From assembly GCF_036173125.1 (NCBI RefSeq), contig NZ_CP108054.1:3162001-3226000 (forward strand): 64,000 bases of DNA. The letters are read 5' to 3'. Shown one piece after another: positions 52,328 to 61,952 of this stretch (positions are counted from its first letter, which is position 1; each line of letters starts with the position of its first letter). This DNA is from Streptomyces sp. NBC_00286 (GTDB lineage Bacteria > Actinomycetota > Actinomycetes > Streptomycetales > Streptomycetaceae). The position numbers were made by a program, and so were the translations under genes. The notes beneath the pieces are model-generated. The model had not been told where the DNA came from. It worked only from the letters and a program-made list of their open reading frames with translations, and made no database searches.

Positions 52328-53113
52328 ATGCGCACGGAACTGATCTCGGCCCCCGGTGATCCTGCCCGCCCGAACGAGGACTACGCGGCGGCCGGGCTCC
52401 CCGCCTCCGGTCAGGGCGGTTCGCTTGTCGTGCTTGACGGAGTGACTCCGCCGGCGACCGAGGTGGGCTGCCGGCACTCGGTCCCGTGGTTCACGGCACG
52501 GCTCGGCGGAGCGCTGGGTGAACTGTCCGCTTCACGGCGAGATCTCACCCTCGCCGAGGTGCTGGCGCAGGCCATCTCACGCACCGCGGACGCCCATCGC
52601 GCCACTTGTGACCTTTCTCACCCACGAACCCCTCAGGCAACTGTGGTCCTCGCCCGCTGGTCCGCGCACGAGATCGAGTACCTGGTCCTCTCCGACTCCG
52701 CTCTCCTCGCCGAGTCGCCGTCCGGTGCGGTCACCCCCCTCCTCGACGACCGCCTCGCCCGCGTCCCCCGCGCCTCCCTGGCCACCCACGCGATCACCGA
52801 CGCGACGATCCGCAACAAGGAGGGCGGCTTCTTCACCGCCGCCGCGGACCCGTCGGTGGCGACCCGCGCGGTAACCGGCACGCTCCCCCGCACCGAAGTC
52901 CGCACGCTCACCGCCCTGACGGACGGCGCCACCCGATGGGTGGACAAATTCCGGCAGGGCGACTGGGCGGACCTCGTCACGCTGGTGCGGAAGGAGGGCG
53001 CTCAGGCGCTCGTGGACCGGGTGCGGGCACTCGAACGGGCGGATACGGAGCGGGAGTTCCTGGGCCGGAGCAAGGTGCATGATGACGCGACGGTGGTGTA
53101 CGTCGAGCTGTGA
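52328..53113 (+). CDS. PP2C-like Ser/Thr phosphatase domain protein
   Basis: A 261-residue single-domain protein with PPM features: RTELISAPGDPARPNEDYAA (metal Asp region), GGSLVVLDGVTPP, EYLVLSDSALLAES and KVHDDATVVYVEL at the C-terminus. The DG and DD motifs for metal binding are present. It is soluble. It lies divergent from the conservon and may dephosphorylate its components, which is only a positional guess. ATG 52328 is 7 nt after a -10-like box. Confidence 0.82.
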   Translation: MRTELISAPGDPARPNEDYAAAGLPASGQGGSLVVLDGVTPPATEVGCRHSVPWFTARLGGALGELSASRRDLTLAEVLAQAISRTADAHRATCDLSHPRTPQATVVLARWSAHEIEYLVLSDSALLAESPSGAVTPLLDDRLARVPRASLATHAITDATIRNKEGGFFTAAADPSVATRAVTGTLPRTEVRTLTALTDGATRWVDKFRQGDWADLVTLVRKEGAQALVDRVRALERADTEREFLGRSKVHDDATVVYVEL

Positions 53114-53144
53114 TCCCCCTGCACGCTCCTGCGCTCCCCCGAGT

Positions 53145-53627
53145 TCAGCCCTCGCTCCTCCGGTTCAACTGGTGAAGAAGCCGGGCCAGTTCAGCGACTT
53201 CCTTACGGTCCCAGTTCGCGAGCTGCCGCACGTAGCGCGCCCGCCGCGCATCGCGGACCGTACGGAACCGGGCCCGGCCCTCCTCCGTGAGGTGGACGAG
53301 CCAGGCGCGGCCGTCGGCGGGGTCGGGCTCGCGGGTGATGAGGCCCAGCTCTTCGAGGGCCCTCAGCTGCCGGGACATGGTGGCCTTGCCGACACCGATG
53401 AAGGCGGCAAGCTCGGTGGCACGCTGACCGCCCCGCTCGTCCAGGCGTGCGAGCAGCCCGTACGCGGCGGACTCCAGGTCGGGGTGAACCTCCCGGGCCA
53501 TCTCCCCGGAGGAGGCCCGCGCACGCCGCAGCAGAACGGTCAACTCCCGCTCCAGGGCCAGGAATTCCTGATCCACACCCTGCCCCGCCCGCAACGCCTG
53601 CCCCTCACCGTTACCACCCTCACCCAC
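53145..53627 (-). CDS. MarR-family transcriptional regulator
   Basis: A 160-residue winged-helix regulator. The recognition segment is TELAAFIGVGKATMSRQLRA with the wing LGLITREPDPADGRAWLVHL, and dimerisation helices at both ends. GTG 53627 is the start. It is convergent with the PP2C gene. An inverted repeat lies upstream of the start. Confidence 0.9.
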   Translation of the reverse strand: MGEGGNGEGQALRAGQGVDQEFLALERELTVLLRRARASSGEMAREVHPDLESAAYGLLARLDERGGQRATELAAFIGVGKATMSRQLRALEELGLITREPDPADGRAWLVHLTEEGRARFRTVRDARRARYVRQLANWDRKEVAELARLLHQLNRRSEG

Positions 53628-53639
53628 ATCGGCCCCTGA

Positions 53640-53677
53640 CTAAGCTGCACGATCCTGAAAGTTTCGCCGAAGCTTAG
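53640..53677. promoter_or_regulatory. Inverted repeat upstream of marR
   Basis: CTAAGCT (53640-53646) is mirrored by AGCTTAG (53671-53677) across 24 bp, containing GAAAGTTTC. It lies 12-50 bp upstream of the MarR start and may be its own operator. Confidence 0.4.
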
Positions 53678-53770
53678 CCATTCCCGCAGCTCCGGGGGTA
53701 TTTCCGGGGAGCAGGATGCGGGCAGCCGCAGTCCCTTCAGGGGCGCCGGGGCGCAATCTTCTCCGCGGTG

Positions 53771-53858
53771 CGGGCAGCCGCAGTCTTTTTAGGGGCGCGG
53801 GGCTGTGTCAATTTGCGGCTCCGCCGCATGGGCGCGACCAGCCACGTACAACCCGCAC
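53771..53858 (-). repeat. Dispersed intergenic repeat, inverted copy
   Basis: Reads GGGGCGCGGGGCTGTGTCAA then TTTGCGGCTCCGCCGCATGG and GCGCGACCAGCCACG, the reverse of the 15815-15892 and 24278-24358 copies. A partial second copy precedes it at about 53710-53765. It fills most of the gap between the marR promoter and the lon terminator. Confidence 0.7.
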
Positions 53859-53903
53859 CCCGCACACAACCCCGACACACCCCCCTCCTCGGCGCCGTAT
53901 GGC

Positions 53904-53937
53904 GAAGACCCGGGCCCCGAGAGGGGACCGGGTCTTC
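53904..53937. terminator. Terminator hairpin after lon
   Basis: GAAGACCCGG (53904-53913) pairs perfectly with CCGGGTCTTC (53928-53937), and the loop folds on itself (CCCC/GGGG). It lies 18 bp after the lon stop on the minus strand. Confidence 0.85.
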
Positions 53938-53954
53938 ATTCCCGATGGCGTCCG

Positions 53955-56372
53955 TCACGCCGCCACCGGAACCTCCGCAGCCGCCCCGCGAGCCGCAGGC
54001 GACAACGCCAGCTCCAGCACCTGCCGAACGTCCGTGACCGCGTGCACGTCGAGCTTCGACAGAACCTCGGCGGGCACATCGTCCAGATCGGCCTCGTTCC
54101 GCTTGGGAATGATGACGGTGTTGACGCCGGCCCGATGCGCGGCCAGCAGCTTCTGCTTGACGCCGCCGATCGGCAGCACCCGCCCGGTCAGCGAGACTTC
54201 ACCGGTCATCGCCACATCCGTACGGACCAGGCGCCCGCTGAGCAGCGAGGCGAGAGCCGTCGTCATCGTGACCCCCGCGCTCGGCCCGTCCTTCGGGACC
54301 GCACCCGCCGGGAAGTGGATGTGCACGCCCCGGTCCTTCAAGTCGCCCACGGGCAGCTCGAGTTCGGCGCCGTGCGAGCGGAGGAAGGAGAGCGCGATCT
54401 GCGCGGACTCCTTCATCACGTCGCCGAGCTGACCGGTGAGGGTCAGACCGGAGGCACCCGTCTCCGGATCGGCCAACGACGCCTCCACGTACAGCACATC
54501 GCCACCCGCGCCGGTGACCGCGAGCCCGGTGGCGACACCGGGAACGGCCGTACGGCGCTCAGCCGGATCCTGGGCGGACTCGGGCACATGGTGAGGCCGG
54601 CCGATCAGCCCGCGCAGATCACCCTCGCCGACGGTGAACGGCAGCTTCCGCTCGCCGAGTTCATGCTGAGCTGCGACCTTGCGAAGCAGCCGTGCGATCG
54701 CCCGCTCCAGGTTCCGTACACCCGCTTCCCGCGTGTACTCACCGGCGAGCTTGCGCAACGCGCTCTCGTCGAGGGTGACTTCGGCCTCTTCCAGCCCAGC
54801 CCGCTCCAACTGCCGCGGCAGCAGGTGGTCGCGGGCGATGACGACCTTCTCGTCCTCGGTGTAGCCGTCGAGCCGCACCAGCTCCATGCGGTCGAGCAGC
54901 GCCTCCGGAATGGCTTCCAGGACGTTGGCCGTGGCGAGGAACACCACGTCGCTCAGGTCGAGTTCGACCTCCAGGTAGTGGTCGCGGAAGGTGTGGTTCT
55001 GGGCGGGGTCGAGGACTTCGAGCAGGGCGGCGGCCGGGTCACCCCGGAAGTCGGAGCCGACCTTGTCGATCTCGTCCAGGAGCACGACCGGGTTCATGGA
55101 CCCGGCCTCCTTGATGGCGCGGACGATACGACCGGGCAGCGCGCCCACGTACGTACGCCGGTGACCGCGGATCTCGGCCTCGTCGCGTACGCCGCCGAGG
55201 GCGACCCGTACGAACTTGCGCCCCATCGCGTGCGCGACGGACTCGCCGAGGCTGGTCTTGCCGACACCGGGCGGCCCGACGAGCGCGAGCACGGCACCGC
55301 CGCGGCGCCCGCCGACGACTCCCAGTCCCCGCTCCAGGCGCCGCTTGCGCACGGCCAGGTACTCGGTGATGCGCTCCTTCACGTCTTCAAGACCGGCGTG
55401 CTCGGCGTCGAGGATCGCTTGGGCGCCCTGGATGTCGTACTCGTCCTGCGTGCGTTCGTTCCAGGGCAGTTCGAGGACGGTGTCGAGCCAGGTCCGGATC
55501 CAGGAGCCCTCGGGCGACTGGTCGCTCGACCGCTCCAGCTTGTCGACCTCCTTGAGGGCCGCCTCGCGGACCTTCTCGGGCAGATCGGCGGCCTCGACGC
55601 GGGCCCGGTAGTCGTCGGACTCCTCGCCGTCCTGCTCACCGTTCAGCTCGCGCAACTCCTTGCGTACGGCCTCGAGTTGCCGCCGCAGCAGGAACTCGCG
55701 CTGCTGCTTGTCGACGCCTTCCTGTACGTCCTTGGCGATGGACTCGGCGACGTCCTGCTCGGCAAGGTGCTCGCGGAGCTGCTCGGTGGCGAGTTTCAGC
55801 CGGGCGACGGGGTCGGCGGTCTCGAGGAGCTCGACCTTCTGCGCGGTGGTCAGGAAGGGCGAGTACCCGGAGTTGTCGGCGAGGGCGGACACGTCGTCGA
55901 TCGCCTGGACCCGGTCGACCACCTGCCAGGCGCCGCGCTTGCGCAGCCAGCTGGTGGCGAGGGCCTTGTACTCCTTGACGAGGTCGGCCACTTGGCCGGG
56001 CAGCGGATCGGGCACGCTCTCGTCGAGCCTCGCCCCCTCGACCCACAGCGCGGCGCCTGGCCCGGTGGTCCCGGCCCCGATCTTCACCCGCCCACGCCCG
56101 CGGATCAGCGCGCCCGGGTCGCCGTCGGCCAGCCTGCCGACCTGCTCGACGGTCCCGAGCACACCCGTACTCGCGTACGTCCCGTCGATCCGTGGAACAA
56201 GCAGCACCTTCGGCTTGCTTCCCCCACTGGACCGTGCGGCGGCCTGCGCGGCCTCCACCGCGGCTCGTACATCGGCATCGTTCAGGTCCAGGGGCACCAC
56301 CATCCCGGGCAGCACGACCTCGTCGTCGAGCGGCAGCACGGGCAGGGTGAGCGGTGTGGACGTCGAAGTCAT
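53955..56372 (-). CDS. lon: ATP-dependent Lon protease
   Basis: An 805-residue LonA. An N-terminal substrate domain (LPLDDEVVLPGMVVPLDL) is followed by the AAA+ module with Walker A GPPGVGKTSLG and Walker B LLDEIDKV. The C-terminal Ser-Lys dyad lies in PKDGPSAGVTMTTALAS (Ser) and GGVKQKLLAAHRAG (Lys). It degrades damaged and regulatory proteins. ATG 56372 follows GGGGAGACC. A HAIR element lies about 25 bp upstream, so HspR repression and heat induction are expected. Confidence 0.97.
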   Translation of the reverse strand: MTSTSTPLTLPVLPLDDEVVLPGMVVPLDLNDADVRAAVEAAQAAARSSGGSKPKVLLVPRIDGTYASTGVLGTVEQVGRLADGDPGALIRGRGRVKIGAGTTGPGAALWVEGARLDESVPDPLPGQVADLVKEYKALATSWLRKRGAWQVVDRVQAIDDVSALADNSGYSPFLTTAQKVELLETADPVARLKLATEQLREHLAEQDVAESIAKDVQEGVDKQQREFLLRRQLEAVRKELRELNGEQDGEESDDYRARVEAADLPEKVREAALKEVDKLERSSDQSPEGSWIRTWLDTVLELPWNERTQDEYDIQGAQAILDAEHAGLEDVKERITEYLAVRKRRLERGLGVVGGRRGGAVLALVGPPGVGKTSLGESVAHAMGRKFVRVALGGVRDEAEIRGHRRTYVGALPGRIVRAIKEAGSMNPVVLLDEIDKVGSDFRGDPAAALLEVLDPAQNHTFRDHYLEVELDLSDVVFLATANVLEAIPEALLDRMELVRLDGYTEDEKVVIARDHLLPRQLERAGLEEAEVTLDESALRKLAGEYTREAGVRNLERAIARLLRKVAAQHELGERKLPFTVGEGDLRGLIGRPHHVPESAQDPAERRTAVPGVATGLAVTGAGGDVLYVEASLADPETGASGLTLTGQLGDVMKESAQIALSFLRSHGAELELPVGDLKDRGVHIHFPAGAVPKDGPSAGVTMTTALASLLSGRLVRTDVAMTGEVSLTGRVLPIGGVKQKLLAAHRAGVNTVIIPKRNEADLDDVPAEVLSKLDVHAVTDVRQVLELALSPAARGAAAEVPVAA

Positions 56373-56394
56373 GGTCTCCCCTATGGCAGTCAAG

Positions 56395-56413
56395 TTGAGT
56401 TATGCAGACTCAA
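56395..56413. promoter_or_regulatory. HAIR element (HspR operator) before lon
   Basis: TTGAGT-N7-ACTCAA, a match to the HspR-associated inverted repeat core (CTTGAGT-N7-ACTCAAG) known from actinobacterial dnaK, clpB and lon promoters. Position relative to lon is as reported for Streptomyces lon. Confidence 0.9.
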
Positions 56414-56531
56414 TGCACAGGGGTTGCGGAATGTTCCCGCCACCAAGGGCCGTTCGCTGTCAGCGATCACAGACGGCTCAGCGGTCAACAAAGCCGGTGA
56501 ACATTGATCACCCGAACGGCAGACTGACCCC

Positions 56532-57131
56532 ATGACCGCACCGGACCCGGATCCCAAAGCCGACCTGCACTTCTACCTGCAGTCCGCCCGCGACGCCCTG
56601 CTGTGGAAGCTCGAAGGCCTCTCGGAGTACGACGCCCGCCGCCCCCTGACGCCGACCGGCACCAACATCCTGGGCCTGGTCAAACACGTGGCAACCATGG
56701 AGCTGGGCTACCTCGGCGACACCTTCGGACGACCGTCCGGCGAGCCGCTGCCCTGGATGGACGACGGTGCGGAAACCAACGCGGACATGTGGGCAACCGC
56801 CGACGAGTCACGCGAGTACATCGTGGGGCTCTACCGGCGGGCATGGGCCCACGCGGACGCCACGATCGACGCGCTGGCGCTGGACACGATCGGCAAGGTG
56901 CCGTGGTGGCCCGACGACAGGGACGAGGTGACGCTGCATCACGCCGTCGTGCGCATGATCGCCGAGACGCACCGGCACGCAGGTCACGCCGACATCGTCC
57001 GGGAACTCATAGACGGCATCGCGGGGATGAACAAGGGCAACGACGGCATGGCGCCGGGCGATGCGGCATGGTGGGAGAACTATCGAAGCCGGCTGGAGCG
57101 TACGGCTCGGGAAGCCGAACGGGACGCGTGA
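56532..57131 (+). CDS. DinB-superfamily protein
   Basis: A 199-residue DinB/YfiT-like four-helix bundle. The metal-site histidines are in ILGLVKHVATMEL and in AETHRHAGHADIVREL. These proteins are metal-dependent and many act as thiol (bacillithiol/mycothiol) S-transferases, so a mycothiol-dependent role is plausible in Streptomyces. It is divergent from lon with a 159-bp gap. The start is ATG 56532. Confidence 0.88.
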   Translation: MTAPDPDPKADLHFYLQSARDALLWKLEGLSEYDARRPLTPTGTNILGLVKHVATMELGYLGDTFGRPSGEPLPWMDDGAETNADMWATADESREYIVGLYRRAWAHADATIDALALDTIGKVPWWPDDRDEVTLHHAVVRMIAETHRHAGHADIVRELIDGIAGMNKGNDGMAPGDAAWWENYRSRLERTAREAERDA

Positions 57132-57189
57132 CGTCGGATCAGGCAAAGGATTGGGCTGACGCCGCGAGTCGTTAGGCCATGATCGGTCC

Positions 57190-57849
57190 ATGCCCGAGAT
57201 CGTGTTGATGTCAGACCCGAAGATCGCAGCCATACCCGTGGTGGACTGCGACGAACCGCTCCTCGACGTCCGGCTCCACGAGCCGTTCCCCATAGACGTC
57301 GACGCTCGCAGAAATGATGCCTCAGGGGCCTTCGCTCACCTGCGGGAAGGCGTCCTGACCCGGCTCCTCGACGCACAAAAGCTGCTGCCGGACAGCATCC
57401 ATCTGCTGTTCGTCGAGGGATACCGGCCACCCGCCTTGCAGCGTTCGTACTTCGAGGGATACGCCGACGAACTTCGGAGCAACAACCCCGACTGGACTCC
57501 GGAACAACTCCGCGCTGCCGCAAGCCGCTACGTGTCCCCTCCGGAGATCGCCCCGCACAGCGCCGGCGCCGCCGTCGACCTCACCCTCGTCACGGCCGCC
57601 GGCCAGGAACTCGACATGGGAACCCGAGTGAACGCCAGCCCGGAGGAGAGCGAAGGCGCCTGCTACACCGCCGCCCCCAACATCGGCCCGGAAGCGCGAG
57701 CCAACCGGCAGCTTCTCGTCGATGCGCTGACGGCGGCGGGCCTCGTCAACTACCCGACCGAGTGGTGGCATTGGTCCTACGGCGACCGCTACTGGGCACT
57801 TGCCACGGGCGCCGAGCACGCCGTCTACGGGCCACGGGAGCTTGCCTGA
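57190..57849 (+). CDS. VanX-like D-alanyl-D-alanine dipeptidase
   Basis: A 219-residue zinc peptidase of the VanX/DdpX family. Zinc ligands: His and Asp in PHSAGAAVDLTL (S-x-H-x-x-G-x-A-x-D pattern) and His in TEWWHWSYGDRYWA, whose Glu is the general base. The Arg of VEGYRPPALQ matches the substrate site. It has no signal peptide, so it acts on intracellular D-Ala-D-Ala. VanH and VanA ligase genes are not nearby, so it probably works in cell-wall recycling rather than glycopeptide resistance. Confidence 0.9.
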   Translation: MPEIVLMSDPKIAAIPVVDCDEPLLDVRLHEPFPIDVDARRNDASGAFAHLREGVLTRLLDAQKLLPDSIHLLFVEGYRPPALQRSYFEGYADELRSNNPDWTPEQLRAAASRYVSPPEIAPHSAGAAVDLTLVTAAGQELDMGTRVNASPEESEGACYTAAPNIGPEARANRQLLVDALTAAGLVNYPTEWWHWSYGDRYWALATGAEHAVYGPRELA

Positions 57850-57867
57850 GGCGCCCGGGACCGTCCC

Positions 57868-58371
57868 TCACGCTGCGCGCAGCCACTCCTCGAGCACGGC
57901 GAAGTCCGTATCGATGAGGCCGATCGTGGAATCGACGCGGTGGAGAAGTGCCTGCCCTGGATGGTGCGTTGACACCCAGGCGCGATCGAGATCGGTCAAC
58001 TCGTCGTCGACCCAGATGAACGGGCGTCCCGCCGCGGTCTCGACGAGGGCTCGGGTCTTCCAGTGCAGCCCGCCTGCCTCGTCCTCCTCCGGCGCGTCCG
58101 GCAGGTCCGCCACGGGAAGCTCAGGCAGCCCGAGCAGCGGCGCTATCACCTCGTTGGCATCGTCCATCCAGGCCGTGGCCCACACCAAGGTGCAGGACAG
58201 CGCCAGCAAACGCGGACCATGCGCGAGATCGATCTTCGTCAGCTGAGGATTCGACACGTCCTGCCAGCCGCCCCAGTCCTCGAGGGCTGCGGGAAGCCGC
58301 GCTCCCCCATAGGGCAAGAGGGTTCCATCGACATCCAGGAAGAGCAGCGGTCGCTCCGCTTGTTCGGCCAT
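57868..58371 (-). CDS. HAD-superfamily hydrolase-like protein
   Basis: A 167-residue protein with the HAD motif LLFLDVDGTLLPYGG (DxDGT) and a late acidic motif PFIWVDDELTDLDR. It lacks a recognisable cap domain and the usual Lys motif is weak. Substrate is unknown, probably a small phosphate ester or a protein side chain. It is divergent from the ASCH gene by 29 bp and convergent with the VanX gene. Confidence 0.82.
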   Translation of the reverse strand: MAEQAERPLLFLDVDGTLLPYGGARLPAALEDWGGWQDVSNPQLTKIDLAHGPRLLALSCTLVWATAWMDDANEVIAPLLGLPELPVADLPDAPEEDEAGGLHWKTRALVETAAGRPFIWVDDELTDLDRAWVSTHHPGQALLHRVDSTIGLIDTDFAVLEEWLRAA

Positions 58372-58400
58372 GACCGCAGGCTACGGACTACCGTCACCAC

Positions 58401-58856
58401 ATGACGACCGACTCGGCCTCGCCCGAAGGCCTCGCATCGTTGCCCAAAGCCGAGTTCGCCTTTCCCGGCCCGCTGCGCGACCGGCTTGTCGCGGCGATCC
58501 TCGACGGGTCCAAGACCTCCACGACGCAGCTTCTTGTGGAGTACGAGCACGAGGGGGAGCCCCTCCCGGAGGCCGGGAGCCGTTCCGTGGTCGTCGACTC
58601 CGACGACCGGCCGGTGGGGGTTATCGAGGTGACCGGTGTCCGCGTCGTCCCGCTGGCGCAGGTGGATCTCGCCCACGCGGTGGGCGAAGGGGAGGGGTAC
58701 ACCAGCGTGGCCGAGTGGCGAGAGGGCCACGAACGGTTCTGGCACAGCGAGGAGATGCGCGCGGCACTGGAGGACCCCCGGTTCACCGTCGACGACACGA
58801 CGCCCGTGGTCCTGGAACGCTTCCGGCTCGTCTCCGACCTCCGCTCCGCCGGCTGA
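58401..58856 (+). CDS. ASCH-domain protein
   Basis: A 151-residue protein with an ASCH fold: GPLRDRLVAAILDGSKTSTT, GSRSVVVDSDDRPVGVIEVT, VDLAHAVGEGEGYTSVAEWR and HERFWH. The ASCH domain is PUA-like and binds RNA; some members are nucleases or act on modified nucleosides. No partner is visible. After its stop, 58857-59122 is Pro/Arg-coded GC-rich sequence without a supported gene. Confidence 0.87.
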   Translation: MTTDSASPEGLASLPKAEFAFPGPLRDRLVAAILDGSKTSTTQLLVEYEHEGEPLPEAGSRSVVVDSDDRPVGVIEVTGVRVVPLAQVDLAHAVGEGEGYTSVAEWREGHERFWHSEEMRAALEDPRFTVDDTTPVVLERFRLVSDLRSAG

Positions 58857-59122
58857 CCTGCCGCGCCAGGCCGACACCTGGCTGATCTGCCGCACCCGGT
58901 CGGCACCCGCTTCACCTGCCACCTCCGGCCGCCACCCGGCGCACCCGCCGTGCCTGGCCGGCACCGCCCCCACCCTCCGCGAAAGCGGCGCCCCCACCGT
59001 CGTACTCCCCACGCACCACCCCCAACTCGCCGCGCTCCCGCACCACATCAAGTCGCACGCGCCCGCCACGTGCCCCTGTGCACCGGCTGACCCTCCCCTG
59101 AAGGACTTGTAAAGATGGGTGG

Positions 59123-59809
59123 ATGACCACCGCGTACGACAGCCACGTAGTCCCCGTAGTCCTAGACCGCCGCAACGGCCCGTACGGCGAAGTCGTGCTG
59201 CGGCGGCATGGCGAGTTGCTGCAGATCATCGCCAACGGGTGCTTTCTGATGGACACATCGGACGGGCGGTCCGAGCGGCTGCTCATCGACGCCGCTCGGG
59301 ATGCGCTCGACGGGCGGCCGGAGCCGAGTGTGCTGATCGGCGGGCTCGGCGTCGGGTTCTCGCTGGCGCATGCGGCCGGTGATCCGCGGTGGGGGCGGAT
59401 CGCGGTGGTCGAGCGGGAGCGGGCCGTCATCGACTGGCATCTGGACGGGCCGTTGTCGGAGATCTCGGCCGCGGCGCTCGCGGATCCGCGTACCGAGATC
59501 GTCGAGGACGATTTGATCGCCTATGTCAATGAGACATCCGGCATATACGACGCGCTCTGCCTCGACATCGACAACGGGCCGGGATGGACCGTGACGGAGG
59601 GCAACGAAAGCCTCTATTCGGCGGCCGGACTCGCCGCGTGCGCAAGGGTGTTGAGGCCAGGAGGGGTGCTGGCCGTGTGGTCGGCTCAACCCTCGTCTGA
59701 TTTCGAGGGAAGGTTGAGGAATGCCGGGTTCCGGCAGGTGCGTACCGAAGAGATCCCGGTTGCCCGGGGCGTTCCGGACGTCGTGCATCTCGCTGTCGGG
59801 CCTGGATAG
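59123..59809 (+). CDS. Spermidine-synthase-like methyltransferase-fold protein
   Basis: A 228-residue Rossmann-fold protein of the spermidine/spermine synthase family: SVLIGGLGVGFSLAHAA, the nucleotide Glu/Asp in RIAVVERERAVIDW, DDLIAYV, and YDALCLDIDNGPGW. It lacks the N-terminal beta-domain of true synthases, so polyamine synthesis is not certain. TAAAGAT lies just before the GGTGG and ATG. It precedes the two-component genes by 113 bp. Confidence 0.82.
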   Translation: MTTAYDSHVVPVVLDRRNGPYGEVVLRRHGELLQIIANGCFLMDTSDGRSERLLIDAARDALDGRPEPSVLIGGLGVGFSLAHAAGDPRWGRIAVVERERAVIDWHLDGPLSEISAAALADPRTEIVEDDLIAYVNETSGIYDALCLDIDNGPGWTVTEGNESLYSAAGLAACARVLRPGGVLAVWSAQPSSDFEGRLRNAGFRQVRTEEIPVARGVPDVVHLAVGPG

Positions 59810-59922
59810 CCGAGCGGTGGTCACTGCCCGTACTCTGCTGACCTGACGCAGATCATTCAAGCGTCAAGCGCAGTCATGGAATCACCCCCACGATTCCGGA
59901 AAGCACACCTCAGGGGCGGGCG

Positions 59923-60660
59923 ATGGAGCAGACACACACCTCCCACAACGGCGCGGCGGCGACGCAGGGCGCACAGCGCCGGGTGCTGGTGGTCGAGGAC
60001 GATCCGACGATCGTGGACGCCATCGCCGCCCGGTTGCGGGCCGAGGGATTTCTCGTGCAAACCGCCGGTGACGGACCGGCCGCCGTCGACACGGCCGAGG
60101 CCTGGCAGCCCGATCTGCTGATCCTCGACATCATGCTGCCGGGCTTCGACGGCCTGGAAGTCTGCCGCCGCGTGCAGGCGCAGCGCCCGGTGCCGGTGCT
60201 GATGCTGACGGCACGCGACGACGAGACGGACATGCTCGTCGGGCTCGGCGTGGGCGCCGACGACTACATGACGAAGCCTTTCTCCATGCGTGAGCTGGCC
60301 GCACGCGTCCATGTGCTGCTGCGCCGCGTGGAGCGCGCCGTGGTCGCCGCGTCGACGCCTCGCTCCGGCATCCTGCGCCTGGGCGAGCTGGAGATCGACC
60401 ATGCGCAGCGGCGGGTGCGGGTGCGCAGCGAGGACGTTCATCTGACGCCCACCGAGTTCGATCTGCTGGTCTGCCTGGCCAATACGCCGCGCGCGGTGCT
60501 CTCCCGGGAGCAGCTGCTCGCCGAGGTGTGGGACTGGGCGGACGCCTCCGGCACCCGTACCGTGGACAGTCACATCAAGGCCTTGCGCCGGAAGATCGGC
60601 GCCGAGCGGATCCGTACCGTGCACGGCGTCGGCTACGCGCTGGAGACCCCCACTCCTTGA
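59923..60660 (+). CDS. OmpR-family response regulator
   Basis: A 245-residue regulator. Receiver: RRVLVVEDDPTIVDAIAARL, phospho-acceptor Asp in LLILDIMLPGFDG, Lys in DDYMTKPFSMREL. Winged helix: LTPTEFDLLVCLANTPRAVL, TRTVDSHIKALRRKIGAERI, VHGVGYALE. The kinase gene follows 35 bp later. The pair lies directly upstream of kgd, an arrangement I recall from other Streptomyces chromosomes. Confidence 0.93.
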   Translation: MEQTHTSHNGAAATQGAQRRVLVVEDDPTIVDAIAARLRAEGFLVQTAGDGPAAVDTAEAWQPDLLILDIMLPGFDGLEVCRRVQAQRPVPVLMLTARDDETDMLVGLGVGADDYMTKPFSMRELAARVHVLLRRVERAVVAASTPRSGILRLGELEIDHAQRRVRVRSEDVHLTPTEFDLLVCLANTPRAVLSREQLLAEVWDWADASGTRTVDSHIKALRRKIGAERIRTVHGVGYALETPTP

Positions 60661-60695
60661 GTCCGACGAGCCCGATCTTCTGAGGAGGCTGTTCC

Positions 60696-61952
60696 ATGAG
60701 CGAGGCCGACGAGGCGCGCGACGATACGCGCAAGAAGGCGGCGAGCGGCTGGAGCGCGAGCCTCTGGGAGGGCGTACGCCCCTTCTCGATCAAGACGAAG
60801 CTCGGCGCGCTGGTCGTCGTCTCGGTCTTCATCACCACCGTGCTGATGATGATCGCGGTGCGCACGGAGACCGAGCTGCGCTTCATCACCGTCTTCTCGA
60901 TGATCGCGACCCTGCTGATCACGCAGTTCGTGGCGCACTCGCTGACGTCTCCCCTGGACGAGATGAACACCGTCGCCCGGAACATCTCGCACGGCGACTA
61001 CACGAGCCGGGTCAAGGGCGCCGACCGCCGCGACGAACTGGGCGACCTGGCCCAGACGATCAACCGCATGGCCGACGACCTGGAGGCCCAGGACCGCCAG
61101 CGCAAGGAGCTGGTCGCGAACGTCTCGCACGAGCTGCGGACGCCGATCGCCGGACTGCGCGCGGTCCTGGAGAACGTCGTGGACGGTGTCTCGGCCGCCG
61201 ATCCCGAGACGATGCGTACGGCGCTCAAGCAGACCGAGCGCCTCGGGCGCCTGGTGGACACACTGCTCGACCTGTCCCGGCTGGACAACGGCGTCGTACC
61301 GCTGCGCAAGCGCCGCTTCGAGGTGTGGCCGTACCTGTCCGGCGTACTGAAGGAGGCCAACATGGTGGTCTCCGCGCGCGGGGGCATCTCCTCAGGGTCC
61401 GGTACTCACACGCGTACGGACGTGCATCTGCACCTGGACGTGTCGCCGCCCGAGCTGACCGCGCACGCCGACCCGGAGCGGATCCACCAGGTCGTCGCCA
61501 ACCTCATCGACAACGCGGTCAAGCACAGCCCGCCGCACGGCCGCGTGACGGTGAAGGCGCGGCGCGGGGAGTATCCGGAGTCGCTCGATCTGGAGGTGCT
61601 GGACGAGGGTCCGGGGATTCCGCAGTCGGAGTGGCACCGGGTCTTCGAGCGTTTCAACCGCGGCGGAGTCGCCGCACCGCACGGTCCGGGCAGCGACGGC
61701 GGTACGGGTCTGGGGCTGGCGATCGCGCGTTGGGCGGTCGATCTGCACGGCGGCCGGATCGGTGTGGCCGAATCCCAGCGCGGCTGCCGGATCAAGGTCA
61801 CTCTTCCGGGGCTGCCTCCGCTCACGGCTGACGCGGCGTTCGAGCCCGAGCCGCAAGAGCAGGGCGAGATGCACGGATTCCGCGGGGCATCCACAGGGCA
61901 ACCGCGCTTGTTTCCCGCCATTTCCAGCACCGAAACACGCGTTTCGATGTGA
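60696..61952 (+). CDS. HAMP-containing sensor histidine kinase
   Basis: A 418-residue membrane kinase with two helices at about 30-75 and almost no extracellular loop, then a HAMP domain ([20 protein letters not shown]). The H-box is [21 protein letters not shown]-box [16 protein letters not shown]-boxes [12 protein letters not shown] and [22 protein letters not shown] 60696 follows GAGGAGG. The short sensor suggests detection inside the membrane or cell-envelope stress. A Ser/Thr/Arg tail of about 40 residues follows the kinase domain. Confidence 0.93.
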   Translation: MSEADEARDDTRKKAASGWSASLWEGVRPFSIKTKLGALVVVSVFITTVLMMIAVRTETELRFITVFSMIATLLITQFVAHSLTSPLDEMNTVARNISHGDYTSRVKGADRRDELGDLAQTINRMADDLEAQDRQRKELVANVSHELRTPIAGLRAVLENVVDGVSAADPETMRTALKQTERLGRLVDTLLDLSRLDNGVVPLRKRRFEVWPYLSGVLKEANMVVSARGGISSGSGTHTRTDVHLHLDVSPPELTAHADPERIHQVVANLIDNAVKHSPPHGRVTVKARRGEYPESLDLEVLDEGPGIPQSEWHRVFERFNRGGVAAPHGPGSDGGTGLGLAIARWAVDLHGGRIGVAESQRGCRIKVTLPGLPPLTADAAFEPEPQEQGEMHGFRGASTGQPRLFPAISSTETRVSM

